A stretch of 19,479 nucleotides of DNA from Pseudomonadota bacterium (GTDB lineage: Bacteria > Pseudomonadota > Gammaproteobacteria > Burkholderiales > Burkholderiaceae_C), in contig JAEZLX010000035.1 in assembly GCA_023415035.1 (NCBI GenBank), forward strand, positions 1-19,479, given 5' to 3'. Of the stretch, positions 7,868 to 14,433 are shown one piece after another. The translations under genes and the position numbers were made by a program. How positions within the stretch are numbered: the stretch's first letter is position 1; each line of letters starts with the position of its first letter. Under the pieces are notes generated by a model, which did no database searches, was not told the origin of the DNA, and was given only the letters and a program-made list of their open reading frames with translations.

Positions 7868-8083
7868 TCAGCCGGCCACCCAGTAGACGATCAGGATCAG
7901 GACCAGCACGAACAGGAAACCCATTGCCGCGCCGACCGCCAGAATGTGCAGCGGCGTCAGCTTGGCCATGTCTTCCTGGTAGTCCGCATTGCGGCGGATG
8001 CCCAGAAAGCCCCACAGCACGGCCTTGATCGTGGCCGGAATGGAGCCCTTGCGCGGCGGCGTCGATGTCTGGTGATCGCTCAT
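7868..8083 (-). CDS. DUF2970-family small membrane protein
   Basis: A 71-residue protein with a soluble N-terminal half (IKAVLWGFLGIRRNADYQED, typical of DUF2970) and one C-terminal membrane helix (about 50-71, HILAVGAAMGFLFVLVLILIVYWVAG). Its start codon shares one base with the ctaG stop (TGATG), so translation is coupled to ctaG. The family is found in betaproteobacterial oxidase operons between ctaG and ctaE. The precise role is unknown; assembly help is inferred from context. Confidence 0.85.
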   Translation of the reverse strand: MSDHQTSTPPRKGSIPATIKAVLWGFLGIRRNADYQEDMAKLTPLHILAVGAAMGFLFVLVLILIVYWVAG

Positions 8084-8682
8084 CAGACCTCTCCTGGTGC
8101 CGCGGATGGCGCGGCCGCCGTGCTTTGCGGTGCTGCCGGCGTCTTGCCGCCGACCTCGAAGAAGGTGTACGACAGGGTGATGGTGGTCACGTCCTTGGGC
8201 AGCTTGGGATCGATCACGAATGCCACCGGCCACTCCTTGCGCTCGCCCGGTGCCAGCGTGTACTGATTGAAGCAGAAGCACTCGAGCTTGTTGAAGTGGG
8301 CGGCCGACTGCTTGGGCGCGTAGCTGGGGATGGCCTGCGCCGCCATCGTGCGATCCTGAACGTTCTCGAACTCGTACATGACCGTGGCCAGTTCACCCGG
8401 GTGCACCTCGATGTGGCGCACGGACGGCTTGAACTTCCACGGACCGCGCACGTTGGTATCGAACTCGACCGTGATGGTGCGCGTGCGGTCCACCTGGGTG
8501 TTGAGCGGATCGACCCTGGACTGGCCCGGCACCTGGCGCTCGGACAGCGCCAGCACGTTGATGCCCAGCGCCTCGCAGATGTGCTTGTAGATGGGCACCA
8601 GCGCGTAGCCGAAGCCGAACATGCCCAGCGCGATCACGCCGAGCTTGCCGACCATCTTCCAGTTTTCGCGTTGGATGCCCAT
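8083..8682 (-). CDS. ctaG: Cytochrome c oxidase assembly protein CtaG (Cox11 family)
   Basis: A 199-residue copper chaperone that delivers Cu(I) to the CuB site of subunit I. One N-terminal membrane helix (about 11-32, VGKLGVIALGMFGFGYALVPIY) is followed by an immunoglobulin-like periplasmic domain. The copper motif is CFCF with Cys135 and Cys137, and a third conserved cysteine (Cys36) sits just after the helix. EFENVQDRTMAAQAIPSYAP and the Asp/Pro-containing FVIDPKLP are also family features. The tail after about 180 is Ala/Pro-rich and dispensable in appearance. It begins 31 bp after the 36-residue ORF and ends in a one-base overlap with DUF2970. Confidence 0.96.
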   Translation of the reverse strand: MGIQRENWKMVGKLGVIALGMFGFGYALVPIYKHICEALGINVLALSERQVPGQSRVDPLNTQVDRTRTITVEFDTNVRGPWKFKPSVRHIEVHPGELATVMYEFENVQDRTMAAQAIPSYAPKQSAAHFNKLECFCFNQYTLAPGERKEWPVAFVIDPKLPKDVTTITLSYTFFEVGGKTPAAPQSTAAAPSAAPGEV

Positions 8683-8713
8683 GACCTGCCTGTGTCCGTT
8701 CCTGCAGCGGCCC

Positions 8714-8824
8714 TCAGCCGCCCAGCAGCACCAGTTTGAGCACGAACCCGATCAGGAACGCCGCCGCCACCGAGGCCAGGATCAGCCCCAGGCGGACGTT
8801 CTTGCGGCGCAGTTCCTCGTTCAT
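8714..8824 (-). CDS. 36-residue oxidase small assembly protein (single membrane helix)
   Basis: Reading MNEELRRKNVRLGLILASVA then AAFLIGFVLKLVLLGG, this ORF has a charged N-terminus (RRK) and one hydrophobic helix (about 12-34). It lies exactly between ctaD and ctaG, where related genomes carry a short gene called cytochrome oxidase small assembly protein. Support for translation: GAGG with 8-nt spacing before the ATG, overlapping the ctaD stop region, a 10-bp gap to ctaD, and 31 bp to ctaG. It is too short for most gene callers. Role in assembly is inferred from family and position. Confidence 0.75.
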   Translation of the reverse strand: MNEELRRKNVRLGLILASVAAAFLIGFVLKLVLLGG

Positions 8825-8834
8825 GCGGGGTACC

Positions 8835-10457
8835 TCAGCCAATCACGCGGGTCGCGGTGGCGTCCAGCTTGGGTGGGTTCTCGAAGGTGTGGTGCGGCGC
8901 CGGCGACGGCACTTCCCACTCCAGGCCGACGGCGCCGTCCCAGGGCTTCTGCGGCGCGGGCTGACCCTTGCCGCGCATGGCGGGCAGCACCACGAACAGG
9001 AAGAAGTACACCTGCGCGAAGCCGAAGAAGAACGCACCCACCGAGGCGATCGCGTTGAAGTCGGCGAACTGCATCGGGTAGTCGGCATAGCGGCGCGGCA
9101 TGCCGGCCAGGCCCAGGAAGTGCATCGGGAAGAAGGTGACGTTGAACGAGATCATCGACCACCAGAAGTGCAGCTTGCCACGGAACTCGCTGTACATCAC
9201 GCCCGTCCACTTGGGCAGCCAGTAGTAGGCACCGGCGAACATGGCAAACAGCGAGCCGGCCACCAGCACGTAGTGGAAGTGTGCCACCACGTAGTAGGTG
9301 TCCTGGAAGTTGATGTCGATCGGGGCCATCGAGAGCATCAGGCCCGTGAAGCCGCCCATCGTGAACACGAAGATGAAGCCCACGGCCCACAGCATGGGGG
9401 TCTCGAAGGTCATCGAGCCCTTCCACATCGTCGCGACCCAGTTGAAGATCTTCACGCCCGTGGGTACCGCGATCAGCATGGTCGCGTACATGAAGAACAG
9501 CTGCCCCGTCACCGGCATGCCGGTGGTGAACATGTGGTGCGCCCACACGATGAAGGACAGGATGGCGATGGAGCCGGTGGCGTACACCATGGAGGCATAG
9601 CCGAACAGCTTCTTGCGCGCGAAGGCGGGCACGACCTGGCTGACGATGCCGAAGGCCGGCAGGATCATGATGTAGACCTCGGGGTGGCCGAAGAACCAGA
9701 AGATGTGTTGGTACATCACCGGGTCGCCGCCGCCGGCCGGGTTGAAGAAGCTGGTGCCGAAGTGGCGGTCGGTCAGCGTCATGGTGATCGCACCGGCCAG
9801 CACGGGCATCACGGCGATCAGCAGGTAGGCCGTGATCAGCCAGGTCCAGGCGAACATCGGCATCTTCATCAGCGTCATGCCGGGCGCGCGCATGTTGAGG
9901 ATGGTCACGATGATGTTGATCGAGCCCATGATCGAGGAGGCGCCCAGGATGTGCATCGCGAAGATTGCCACGTCCATCGACGGACCCATCTGCAGGGTCA
10001 GCGGCGCGTACAGCGTCCAGCCGGCGGCGGGAGCGCCACCGGGCATGAAGAACGAGCCCACGATCATCACGGCCGCGGGGATCATCAGCCAGAAGCTGAA
10101 GTTGTTCATCCGCGCGAAGGCCATGTCGGAGGCGCCGATCTGCAGTGGCAGCATCCAGTTCGCGAAGCCCACGAAGGCCGGCATGATGGCGCCGAACACC
10201 ATGATGATGCCGTGCATCGTGGTCAGCTGGTTGAACAGCTCGGGGTTGACCAACTGCAGGCCAGGCTGGAACAGCTCGGCGCGGATGCCCAGGGCCAGCA
10301 GGCCGCCGATCATCAGCATCGTGAACGAGAACAGCAGGTACAGGGTACCGATGTCCTTGTGGTTGGTCGCAAACACCCAGCGACGCCAGCCGGACGGCGC
10401 ATGGTGGTGATCATGGTCGTGATCGTGCGCGTGGTGGTGGTCAAGCACTGCACTCAT
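8835..10457 (-). CDS. ctaD: Cytochrome c oxidase subunit I (aa3 type, A1-like)
   Basis: A 540-residue, twelve-helix catalytic subunit that reduces oxygen and pumps protons. Ligands visible: His82 (MHGIIMVFG) and His395 for heme a, His393 for heme a3 (VAHFHYVLVAG), and His258, His307 and His308 for CuB (FGHPEVY and AHHMF). Tyr262 is the cross-linked tyrosine. Asp111 (GASDMAFARMNN) and Glu260 mark the D channel, and Lys335 (PTGVKIFNW) the K channel, so proton pumping should be intact. The first 20 residues are a His/Asp-rich tail, discussed in the findings. The ATG at 10457 follows AAGGAAA. It starts 44 bp after ctaC and clearly belongs to the same transcript. Confidence 0.98.
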   Translation of the reverse strand: MSAVLDHHHAHDHDHDHHHAPSGWRRWVFATNHKDIGTLYLLFSFTMLMIGGLLALGIRAELFQPGLQLVNPELFNQLTTMHGIIMVFGAIMPAFVGFANWMLPLQIGASDMAFARMNNFSFWLMIPAAVMIVGSFFMPGGAPAAGWTLYAPLTLQMGPSMDVAIFAMHILGASSIMGSINIIVTILNMRAPGMTLMKMPMFAWTWLITAYLLIAVMPVLAGAITMTLTDRHFGTSFFNPAGGGDPVMYQHIFWFFGHPEVYIMILPAFGIVSQVVPAFARKKLFGYASMVYATGSIAILSFIVWAHHMFTTGMPVTGQLFFMYATMLIAVPTGVKIFNWVATMWKGSMTFETPMLWAVGFIFVFTMGGFTGLMLSMAPIDINFQDTYYVVAHFHYVLVAGSLFAMFAGAYYWLPKWTGVMYSEFRGKLHFWWSMISFNVTFFPMHFLGLAGMPRRYADYPMQFADFNAIASVGAFFFGFAQVYFFLFVVLPAMRGKGQPAPQKPWDGAVGLEWEVPSPAPHHTFENPPKLDATATRVIG

Positions 10458-10501
10458 GTCGTTTTCCTTAAATGCTCAAATTCCGGATGTCTCGGGTGCG
10501 G

Positions 10502-11698
10502 TCACTGACGCGCGGCCACCACTTCGGAGGGCTGCACGATCTGCTGCGTCTGGTTGGACCAGCTGTTCTTGGCATAGGTCATCACCGCGGCGATCTCAGT
10601 GTCCGAGAGCTGCTTCCACGCGGGCATGGCACCGTTGGCCGCGCCGTTGAGCACCACCTCCAGCATCTTGTTGTGGTCGGAATCCGTCACGATGGCCGAG
10701 CCGTCCAGCGGCTTGATCGGGCCCGCGCCCTTGCCGTCGGCCTGGTGGCAGGCCGCGCAGTTGGCGGCATAGACAGACTCGCCACGCTTGATCAGGTCGG
10801 CCAGTTCCCAGACCTTGCTGGGGTCGTCGGCGGCGGCAGCCATTTCCTTGAGCTTGCCCTCGACCCAGGCGGAATATTCCTCGGCCGTCACCACCTTCAC
10901 GTGGATGGGCATGTAGGCGTGCTCCTTGCCGCACAGCTCGGCGCACTGGCCATAGAAATCGCCTGTCTTCTCGGCGCGGAACCAGGTGTCGCGCACGAAG
11001 CCGGGGATCGCATCCTGCTTGACGCCGAAGGCCGGCACCATCCAGGCGTGGATCACGTCGGTAGCGGTGGTGATGATGCGCACCTTCTTGCCCACTGGCA
11101 CCACCAGCGGGTTGTCAACCTTGAGCAGGTAGTCGTCAACCGCCTCGGGCTTGCCGCTGTTGGACATCACGCGATGCGCAGTATCCAGCGTGGACAGGAA
11201 GCCGATGCCCTCGCCCTCGCCCTTGATGTAGTCGTAGCCCCACTTCCACTGCATGCCGGTGGCCTTGATGGTCACGTCGGCGTTGGTGGTGTCCTTCTGT
11301 GCGACCAGCACCTTGGTGGCCGGCAGCGCCATGCCGATCACGATCAGCAGCGGCACGATGGTCCAGCCCAATTCCACCCAGATCGGTTCGGCCAGTTCCT
11401 TGGCCTGGTGGCCCACCGAGCGGCGGTGGCGGATGATCGAATAGAACATCACGCCGAACACCATCACGAAGATGATCGAGCAGATGGCGAGCATGAACCA
11501 GTGCAGCCAGTGCTGTTCCTCGGCGATCCGGGTGGCCGGCGCGTGGAAGTTCAGCTGGTTGACGGCCGGTCCGCCCGGGAGGTCATTGACTTTCTGCGCT
11601 GCCGCATCCAGCCAAACGCCGGCAGTCAGGGCCGCTGCGGTCGCGGTGGTTCGCAGCGCGTGCAGGCGGGCTCGCAGGTTTTGCCCCGTTTTTCTCAT
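10502..11698 (-). CDS. ctaC: Cytochrome c oxidase subunit II with C-terminal cytochrome c domain
   Basis: A 398-residue protein: signal peptide (about 1-35), two membrane helices (about 66-90 and 110-132), a cupredoxin CuA domain, and a fused cytochrome c domain. CuA ligands are His217 (VIHAWMVP), Cys252, Cys256, His260 and Met263 (QCAELCGKEHAYM). The c domain has CAACH (314-318) and Met358 (GAMPAW) as axial ligand. The fusion makes the enzyme caa3-like, accepting electrons through its own heme c. The ATG at 11698 is used; an in-frame GTG at 11707 is the alternative. A GAGG lies suitably before the GTG, but it would fall upstream of the transcript start predicted from the promoter below. Confidence 0.96.
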   Translation of the reverse strand: MRKTGQNLRARLHALRTTATAAALTAGVWLDAAAQKVNDLPGGPAVNQLNFHAPATRIAEEQHWLHWFMLAICSIIFVMVFGVMFYSIIRHRRSVGHQAKELAEPIWVELGWTIVPLLIVIGMALPATKVLVAQKDTTNADVTIKATGMQWKWGYDYIKGEGEGIGFLSTLDTAHRVMSNSGKPEAVDDYLLKVDNPLVVPVGKKVRIITTATDVIHAWMVPAFGVKQDAIPGFVRDTWFRAEKTGDFYGQCAELCGKEHAYMPIHVKVVTAEEYSAWVEGKLKEMAAAADDPSKVWELADLIKRGESVYAANCAACHQADGKGAGPIKPLDGSAIVTDSDHNKMLEVVLNGAANGAMPAWKQLSDTEIAAVMTYAKNSWSNQTQQIVQPSEVVAARQ

Positions 11699-11721
11699 CG
11701 TGCTCACGGTTGTACGCCTCA

Positions 11722-11750
11722 AATATAAGTATTGATTTATATCAAGCCAA
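11722..11750 (-). promoter_or_regulatory. ctaC promoter (sigma70-like)
   Basis: On the minus strand: TTGGCT (11750-11745), a spacer of exactly 17 bp, then TATATT (11727-11722). Predicted transcription start is near 11715, giving a short leader to the ctaC ATG at 11698. The region is strongly AT-rich compared with its surroundings. Confidence 0.6.
11732..11745. promoter_or_regulatory. FNR/ANR-type box in the ctaC promoter spacer
   Basis: TTGATTTATATCAA is a perfect match to the FNR/ANR consensus TTGAT-N4-ATCAA. It fills the spacer between the -35 and -10 of the ctaC promoter and touches the last base of the -35. Binding there would block RNA polymerase, which predicts repression of the aa3 oxidase under low oxygen. 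The site sequence is seen; the regulator and effect are inferred. Confidence 0.7.
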
Positions 11751-12102
11751 TTAGAACAAACTTTCACCAGGGCAACCTTCAGGGATTACCCAAGGACACC
11801 TGCGGTCGCCTTCCCGCGCGAAGCTCGACCGGATGCCCTTCCCCCACTGACCAGGGCTGCTTGAAACCCGTGGCCAGGTCCACCATCACGGTGCAGGACT
11901 TGCTCCCCGCCCCCAGAGAGCCGTGCCAGCCCTGCGCCACACAGGGCAACATCCACAAGGCGTGGATCAGGCTTGCAACGTCATTCCAGGATGCGCCGAC
12001 GGAACGGGCCGGCGCGGCAGGCGACAAGCCCCGGAGGGTTTGATCTATATCAATTGTAGCGGTGTGGATATGCGGCTTTTAGCCCACAGTCCCGCACAGG
12101 AC
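11751..12102. other. Long intergenic region upstream of ctaC
   Basis: About 350 bp between the ctaC promoter and the stop of the BioC-like gene. It contains a second perfect FNR-type box (12040-12053), an AT-rich tail with a short GGCT/AGCC hairpin near 12075, and a minus-strand open frame (11779-12027, TTG start, 82 codons, no ribosome site) with coding-like third-position GC but no recognised family. I see no convincing RNA gene. Whether the central part is a leader, a small gene or non-coding cannot be decided from the sequence. Confidence 0.5.
12040..12053. promoter_or_regulatory. Second perfect FNR/ANR-type box upstream of ctaC
   Basis: TTGATCTATATCAA matches TTGAT-N4-ATCAA without mismatch, 308 bp from the box in the ctaC promoter. 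A minus-strand TACAAT (12058-12053) abuts it and could be a -10 of a second, weaker ctaC promoter, but no good -35 is visible. No gene on either strand starts immediately beside it, apart from the doubtful 82-codon frame. Confidence 0.55.
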
Positions 12103-13008
12103 TCAGCCCGGACGCCGCCGCAGCATGGCCCGCATGTCGTCCAGTGAGACTTTGGACGGATCGCGGCGCGGCTCGCCCTGGAAGGCGTGCCCGTACACGA
12201 TCTCGAACTCCAGCTGCAGACGTCCGTCCGCCGAGCGCGGCAGATCCTCGTCCAGCGCCGCCAGCAGCTGCCGGCGCCAGCCTCGGCCCTGCAGGCCTGC
12301 CGGGCGTGAGGCATGCAGGTTGCGACCCAGCTCGCGCAGCTCCTGCAGCAAGGCTTCGGCCGATGACCAGGTCAGCACGATGCGCTCCATGTCCATCACC
12401 GGCTCGGCGAATCCTGCCTGCACCAGCATGTCGCCCCAGTCGTGCATGTCGGTGAACGCGTGGGCCGGCGCATGCCAGCCACGCCGCGCATACAGCGCGC
12501 GCAAACCCGAGAGGCTGTCGGGACCCAGGCACGAGAACATCAGGAAACCCCTGGGGCGCACCAGCTGCTGCCAGCGTCGCAGCAATGCCAGCGGACGCGG
12601 CTCCTGATGCAGCAGCATGTTGGCCCAGAGCATGTCGGTGGGCTGAGGTTCGCGGTTCACCTCGCGTGCCGCGCCGCCCCCGAACCAGGAGGCCGGGTGC
12701 CAGCGGGAGCGCGTGCCACCCTCCCCGGTCAGCGCCAGAGCGAGCCGGGGCTGTTCAGACCAGATCTGATGGCTCGCCGCGGGCAGGTGCTTGCGCAGCA
12801 ACTCGTGCGCTTTGAGCCCCCCGTTGACCGGCTCCCAGTGCAGCCAGCTCGCAGGCGGCTCACGGAACCACTGCAGGCGCTCGACCATGCGCCGCGCCAC
12901 CTCCTCGTGCAGCCAGGGACTGGCCGACGCCTTGCGCATGCGCCAGCGGGCCGCGGCCACCGGATCAAGGTCGGGGACCGGAGCATCATCAGGAGTGGGG
13001 ACGGACAC
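12103..13008 (-). CDS. BioC-like class I methyltransferase family protein (degenerate SAM motif)
   Basis: About 301 residues, resembling malonyl-ACP O-methyltransferase BioC in its middle and C-terminal parts. Seen: LDPVAAARW and SPWLHEEVARRM at the N-terminus, DMLWANMLLH near 125-134, LVRPRGFLMFSCLGPDSLSGLR (about 149-170), and DMHDWGDMLVQAGFAEPVMDME. The glycine-rich SAM motif I (normally DxGCGxG) is replaced by WLHWEPVNGGLKAHELL at about 55-71. Catalytic activity is therefore uncertain. The start is unclear: the GTG at 13008 keeps the conserved DPxAAxRW segment, whereas the first in-frame ATG (12939) loses it. It diverges from comF with 48 bp between. No other biotin genes are visible. Confidence 0.75.
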   Translation of the reverse strand: MSVPTPDDAPVPDLDPVAAARWRMRKASASPWLHEEVARRMVERLQWFREPPASWLHWEPVNGGLKAHELLRKHLPAASHQIWSEQPRLALALTGEGGTRSRWHPASWFGGGAAREVNREPQPTDMLWANMLLHQEPRPLALLRRWQQLVRPRGFLMFSCLGPDSLSGLRALYARRGWHAPAHAFTDMHDWGDMLVQAGFAEPVMDMERIVLTWSSAEALLQELRELGRNLHASRPAGLQGRGWRRQLLAALDEDLPRSADGRLQLEFEIVYGHAFQGEPRRDPSKVSLDDMRAMLRRRPG

Positions 13009-13041
13009 AGGGGGGCACGCGTAATCAGGAGTCGGGCCGCC

Positions 13042-13049
13042 AGTATATT
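13042..13049. promoter_or_regulatory. Overlapping divergent -10 elements between the BioC-like gene and comF
   Basis: The AGTATATT block gives TATATT (13044-13049) on the plus strand, ending 7 nt before the comF ATG, and TATACT (13047-13042) on the minus strand toward the methyltransferase gene. No clear -35 is seen for either direction. Both strands would compete for the same few bases. Confidence 0.35.
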
Positions 13050-13056
13050 GGCCGCC

Positions 13057-13746
13057 ATGAAGGGATGGTTCTCGTGGGGTTGGCCGTGCTGGCCGTCCAC
13101 CTGCCTGGTCTGCGGCCGCTGGCCCGCATCCCCGGTCTGTCCGGGCTGCATGGACCGGTTCGCACATCCACCGCCACAACCCGCGCCGGTACTGGCCCCG
13201 CTGGCCTGCTGCGTGGCCGCTGTCCCTTACGCCTACCCCTGGGACGGCCTGATCGCCCGCTTCAAGTTCCGCCAGGAGCCGGGCCTGGCGCCGTTGCTGG
13301 CCGGACTCATGCTGCGTGCACCGGGCTTTGCCGCGCTTGCCATGCGCTGCGACATGATCGTGCCGGTGCCCTTGAGCCGCCAGCGCCTCACGGAGCGGGG
13401 GTACAACCAGTCCTGGGAGCTGATCCGCGCACTGGCGCGAAAGCAGCCGGCGCTGGCCTCGCGCACCACCGGCCTGTGCCTTGAAAGGCGCGCGGGTCTG
13501 GCGGACCAGCACGACCTGCCACGACAGGAGCGGCTGAAGAACCTGGAAGATGCCTTCACGGTGCCGCTGCAGTGGCGAGCCTCGGTCAAGGGGCGGCGCA
13601 TCCTGCTGGTGGACGACGTGACGACCACCGGTGCCACGCTCGCCCACGCGGCGCAGGCTTTGCTGAAAGCCGGCGCGGCCTCGGTGCATGCGGCCGTCGT
13701 GGCGGCCACGCCAGACCCTGCCCGGTCGCAACGCGACCCGCAGTAA
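13057..13746 (+). CDS. comF: ComF-family phosphoribosyltransferase-like protein
   Basis: A 229-residue ComF homologue; such proteins are linked to DNA uptake and to phosphoribosyl transfer, with the exact reaction unsettled. An N-terminal zinc ribbon has Cys16, Cys19, Cys28 and Cys31 (CLVC...CPGC). The type I PRTase domain shows IVPVPLSRQRLTERGYNQ (about 101-118) and the PRPP-binding loop LLVDDVTTTGATL (about 183-195). The ATG at 13057 is used because the zinc ribbon follows soon after; there is no Shine-Dalgarno, and a TATATT lies 7 nt upstream. The trmL gene follows on the same strand after 60 bp. Confidence 0.9.
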   Translation: MKGWFSWGWPCWPSTCLVCGRWPASPVCPGCMDRFAHPPPQPAPVLAPLACCVAAVPYAYPWDGLIARFKFRQEPGLAPLLAGLMLRAPGFAALAMRCDMIVPVPLSRQRLTERGYNQSWELIRALARKQPALASRTTGLCLERRAGLADQHDLPRQERLKNLEDAFTVPLQWRASVKGRRILLVDDVTTTGATLAHAAQALLKAGAASVHAAVVAATPDPARSQRDPQ

Positions 13747-13806
13747 GATCGCGCCTCATTCTGGTGGCGGATGCCTTCGCCACCCGCGCCCCTACACCCG
13801 CAAGCC

Positions 13807-14280
13807 ATGTTCCATATCGTCCTGGTGGCCCCGGAGATCCCGCCCAACACGGGCAACGTCATCCGGCTGTGTGCCAACACCGGCTGCCATCTGCATCTGG
13901 TCGATCCACTCGGCTTTTCCCTTGACGACAAGCAGCTGCGCCGAGCCGGGCTCGACTATCACGAGTACGCACCCGTGCGTCGCCACGCCTCCTGGGACGA
14001 GCTGTGCGCGCAGGAACGGCCTGACCCTTCGCGCATCTTCGCCATGACCACCCGGGGCCGGCAGTCTGTGCACGAACAGCGCTTCGCGCCCGGTGACTGG
14101 TTCGTCTTCGGCTCCGAAAGCCGTGGCCTGCCCGATCATGTGCGGGCAGGCATTGCCGAGAGCCGCCACCTGCGGCTGCCCATGCGCGCTGGGCAGCGCA
14201 GCCTCAACCTGTCCAACGCCGTCGCGGTGGTGGCCTTTGAGGCTTGGCGCCAGAACGGCTTCGACGGTGCCGGAACGTGA
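13807..14280 (+). CDS. trmL: tRNA (cytidine(34)-2'-O)-methyltransferase, TrmL-type SPOUT enzyme
   Basis: A 157-residue SPOUT-fold enzyme that 2'-O-methylates the wobble base of tRNA-Leu isoacceptors. Motifs: APEIPPNTGNVIRLCANTG (9-27), FGSESRGLP (101-109), and RLPMRAGQRSLNLSNAVAVV (123-142), which form the knotted SAM site. Length equals the family norm. MFHIVLVAPEIPPNTGN is the usual N-terminus, so the ATG at 13807 is preferred over the in-frame ATG at 13771. Probably co-transcribed with comF. Confidence 0.92.
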   Translation: MFHIVLVAPEIPPNTGNVIRLCANTGCHLHLVDPLGFSLDDKQLRRAGLDYHEYAPVRRHASWDELCAQERPDPSRIFAMTTRGRQSVHEQRFAPGDWFVFGSESRGLPDHVRAGIAESRHLRLPMRAGQRSLNLSNAVAVVAFEAWRQNGFDGAGT

Positions 14281-14290
14281 TCTGTATCAC
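14277..14290. promoter_or_regulatory. CRP/FNR-like palindrome upstream of the 107-residue gene
   Basis: GTGATCTGTATCAC is a perfect dyad (GTGAT-N4-ATCAC), one base per half-site away from the FNR consensus. It overlaps the trmL stop codon and lies about 145 bp before the next gene. No strong -10 follows at the distance expected for activation. Confidence 0.3.
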
Positions 14291-14433
14291 CAGCAACCGC
14301 ATCTTTGGCTCCCGGTCTAGGCAAAACACCGACTCACAGGTGGCGCGGTTTCGCGCATGATGCAAACCCATGTCCAGACCAGGTGTGACAGCCGCCCGCC
14401 CGCGATGAATGCCATCGCTGCCAGGAGCCCGAT

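Noticed and set aside
8736..10508. 590-codon plus-strand open frame opposite ctaD, rich in His, Arg, Gln and Asp
   Set aside because: It mirrors ctaD codons on the other strand; the composition (HHGDQQVGRDQ-like) is typical of antisense frames in GC-rich genes.
11732..12043. 103-codon plus-strand frame in the ctaC upstream region
   Set aside because: It starts inside the ctaC promoter, has no ribosome site and shows no family features.
12103..13731. 542-codon minus-strand frame covering comF as well as the BioC-like gene
   Set aside because: The part beyond 13008 is antisense to comF, whose zinc ribbon and PRPP motif are clear on the plus strand.
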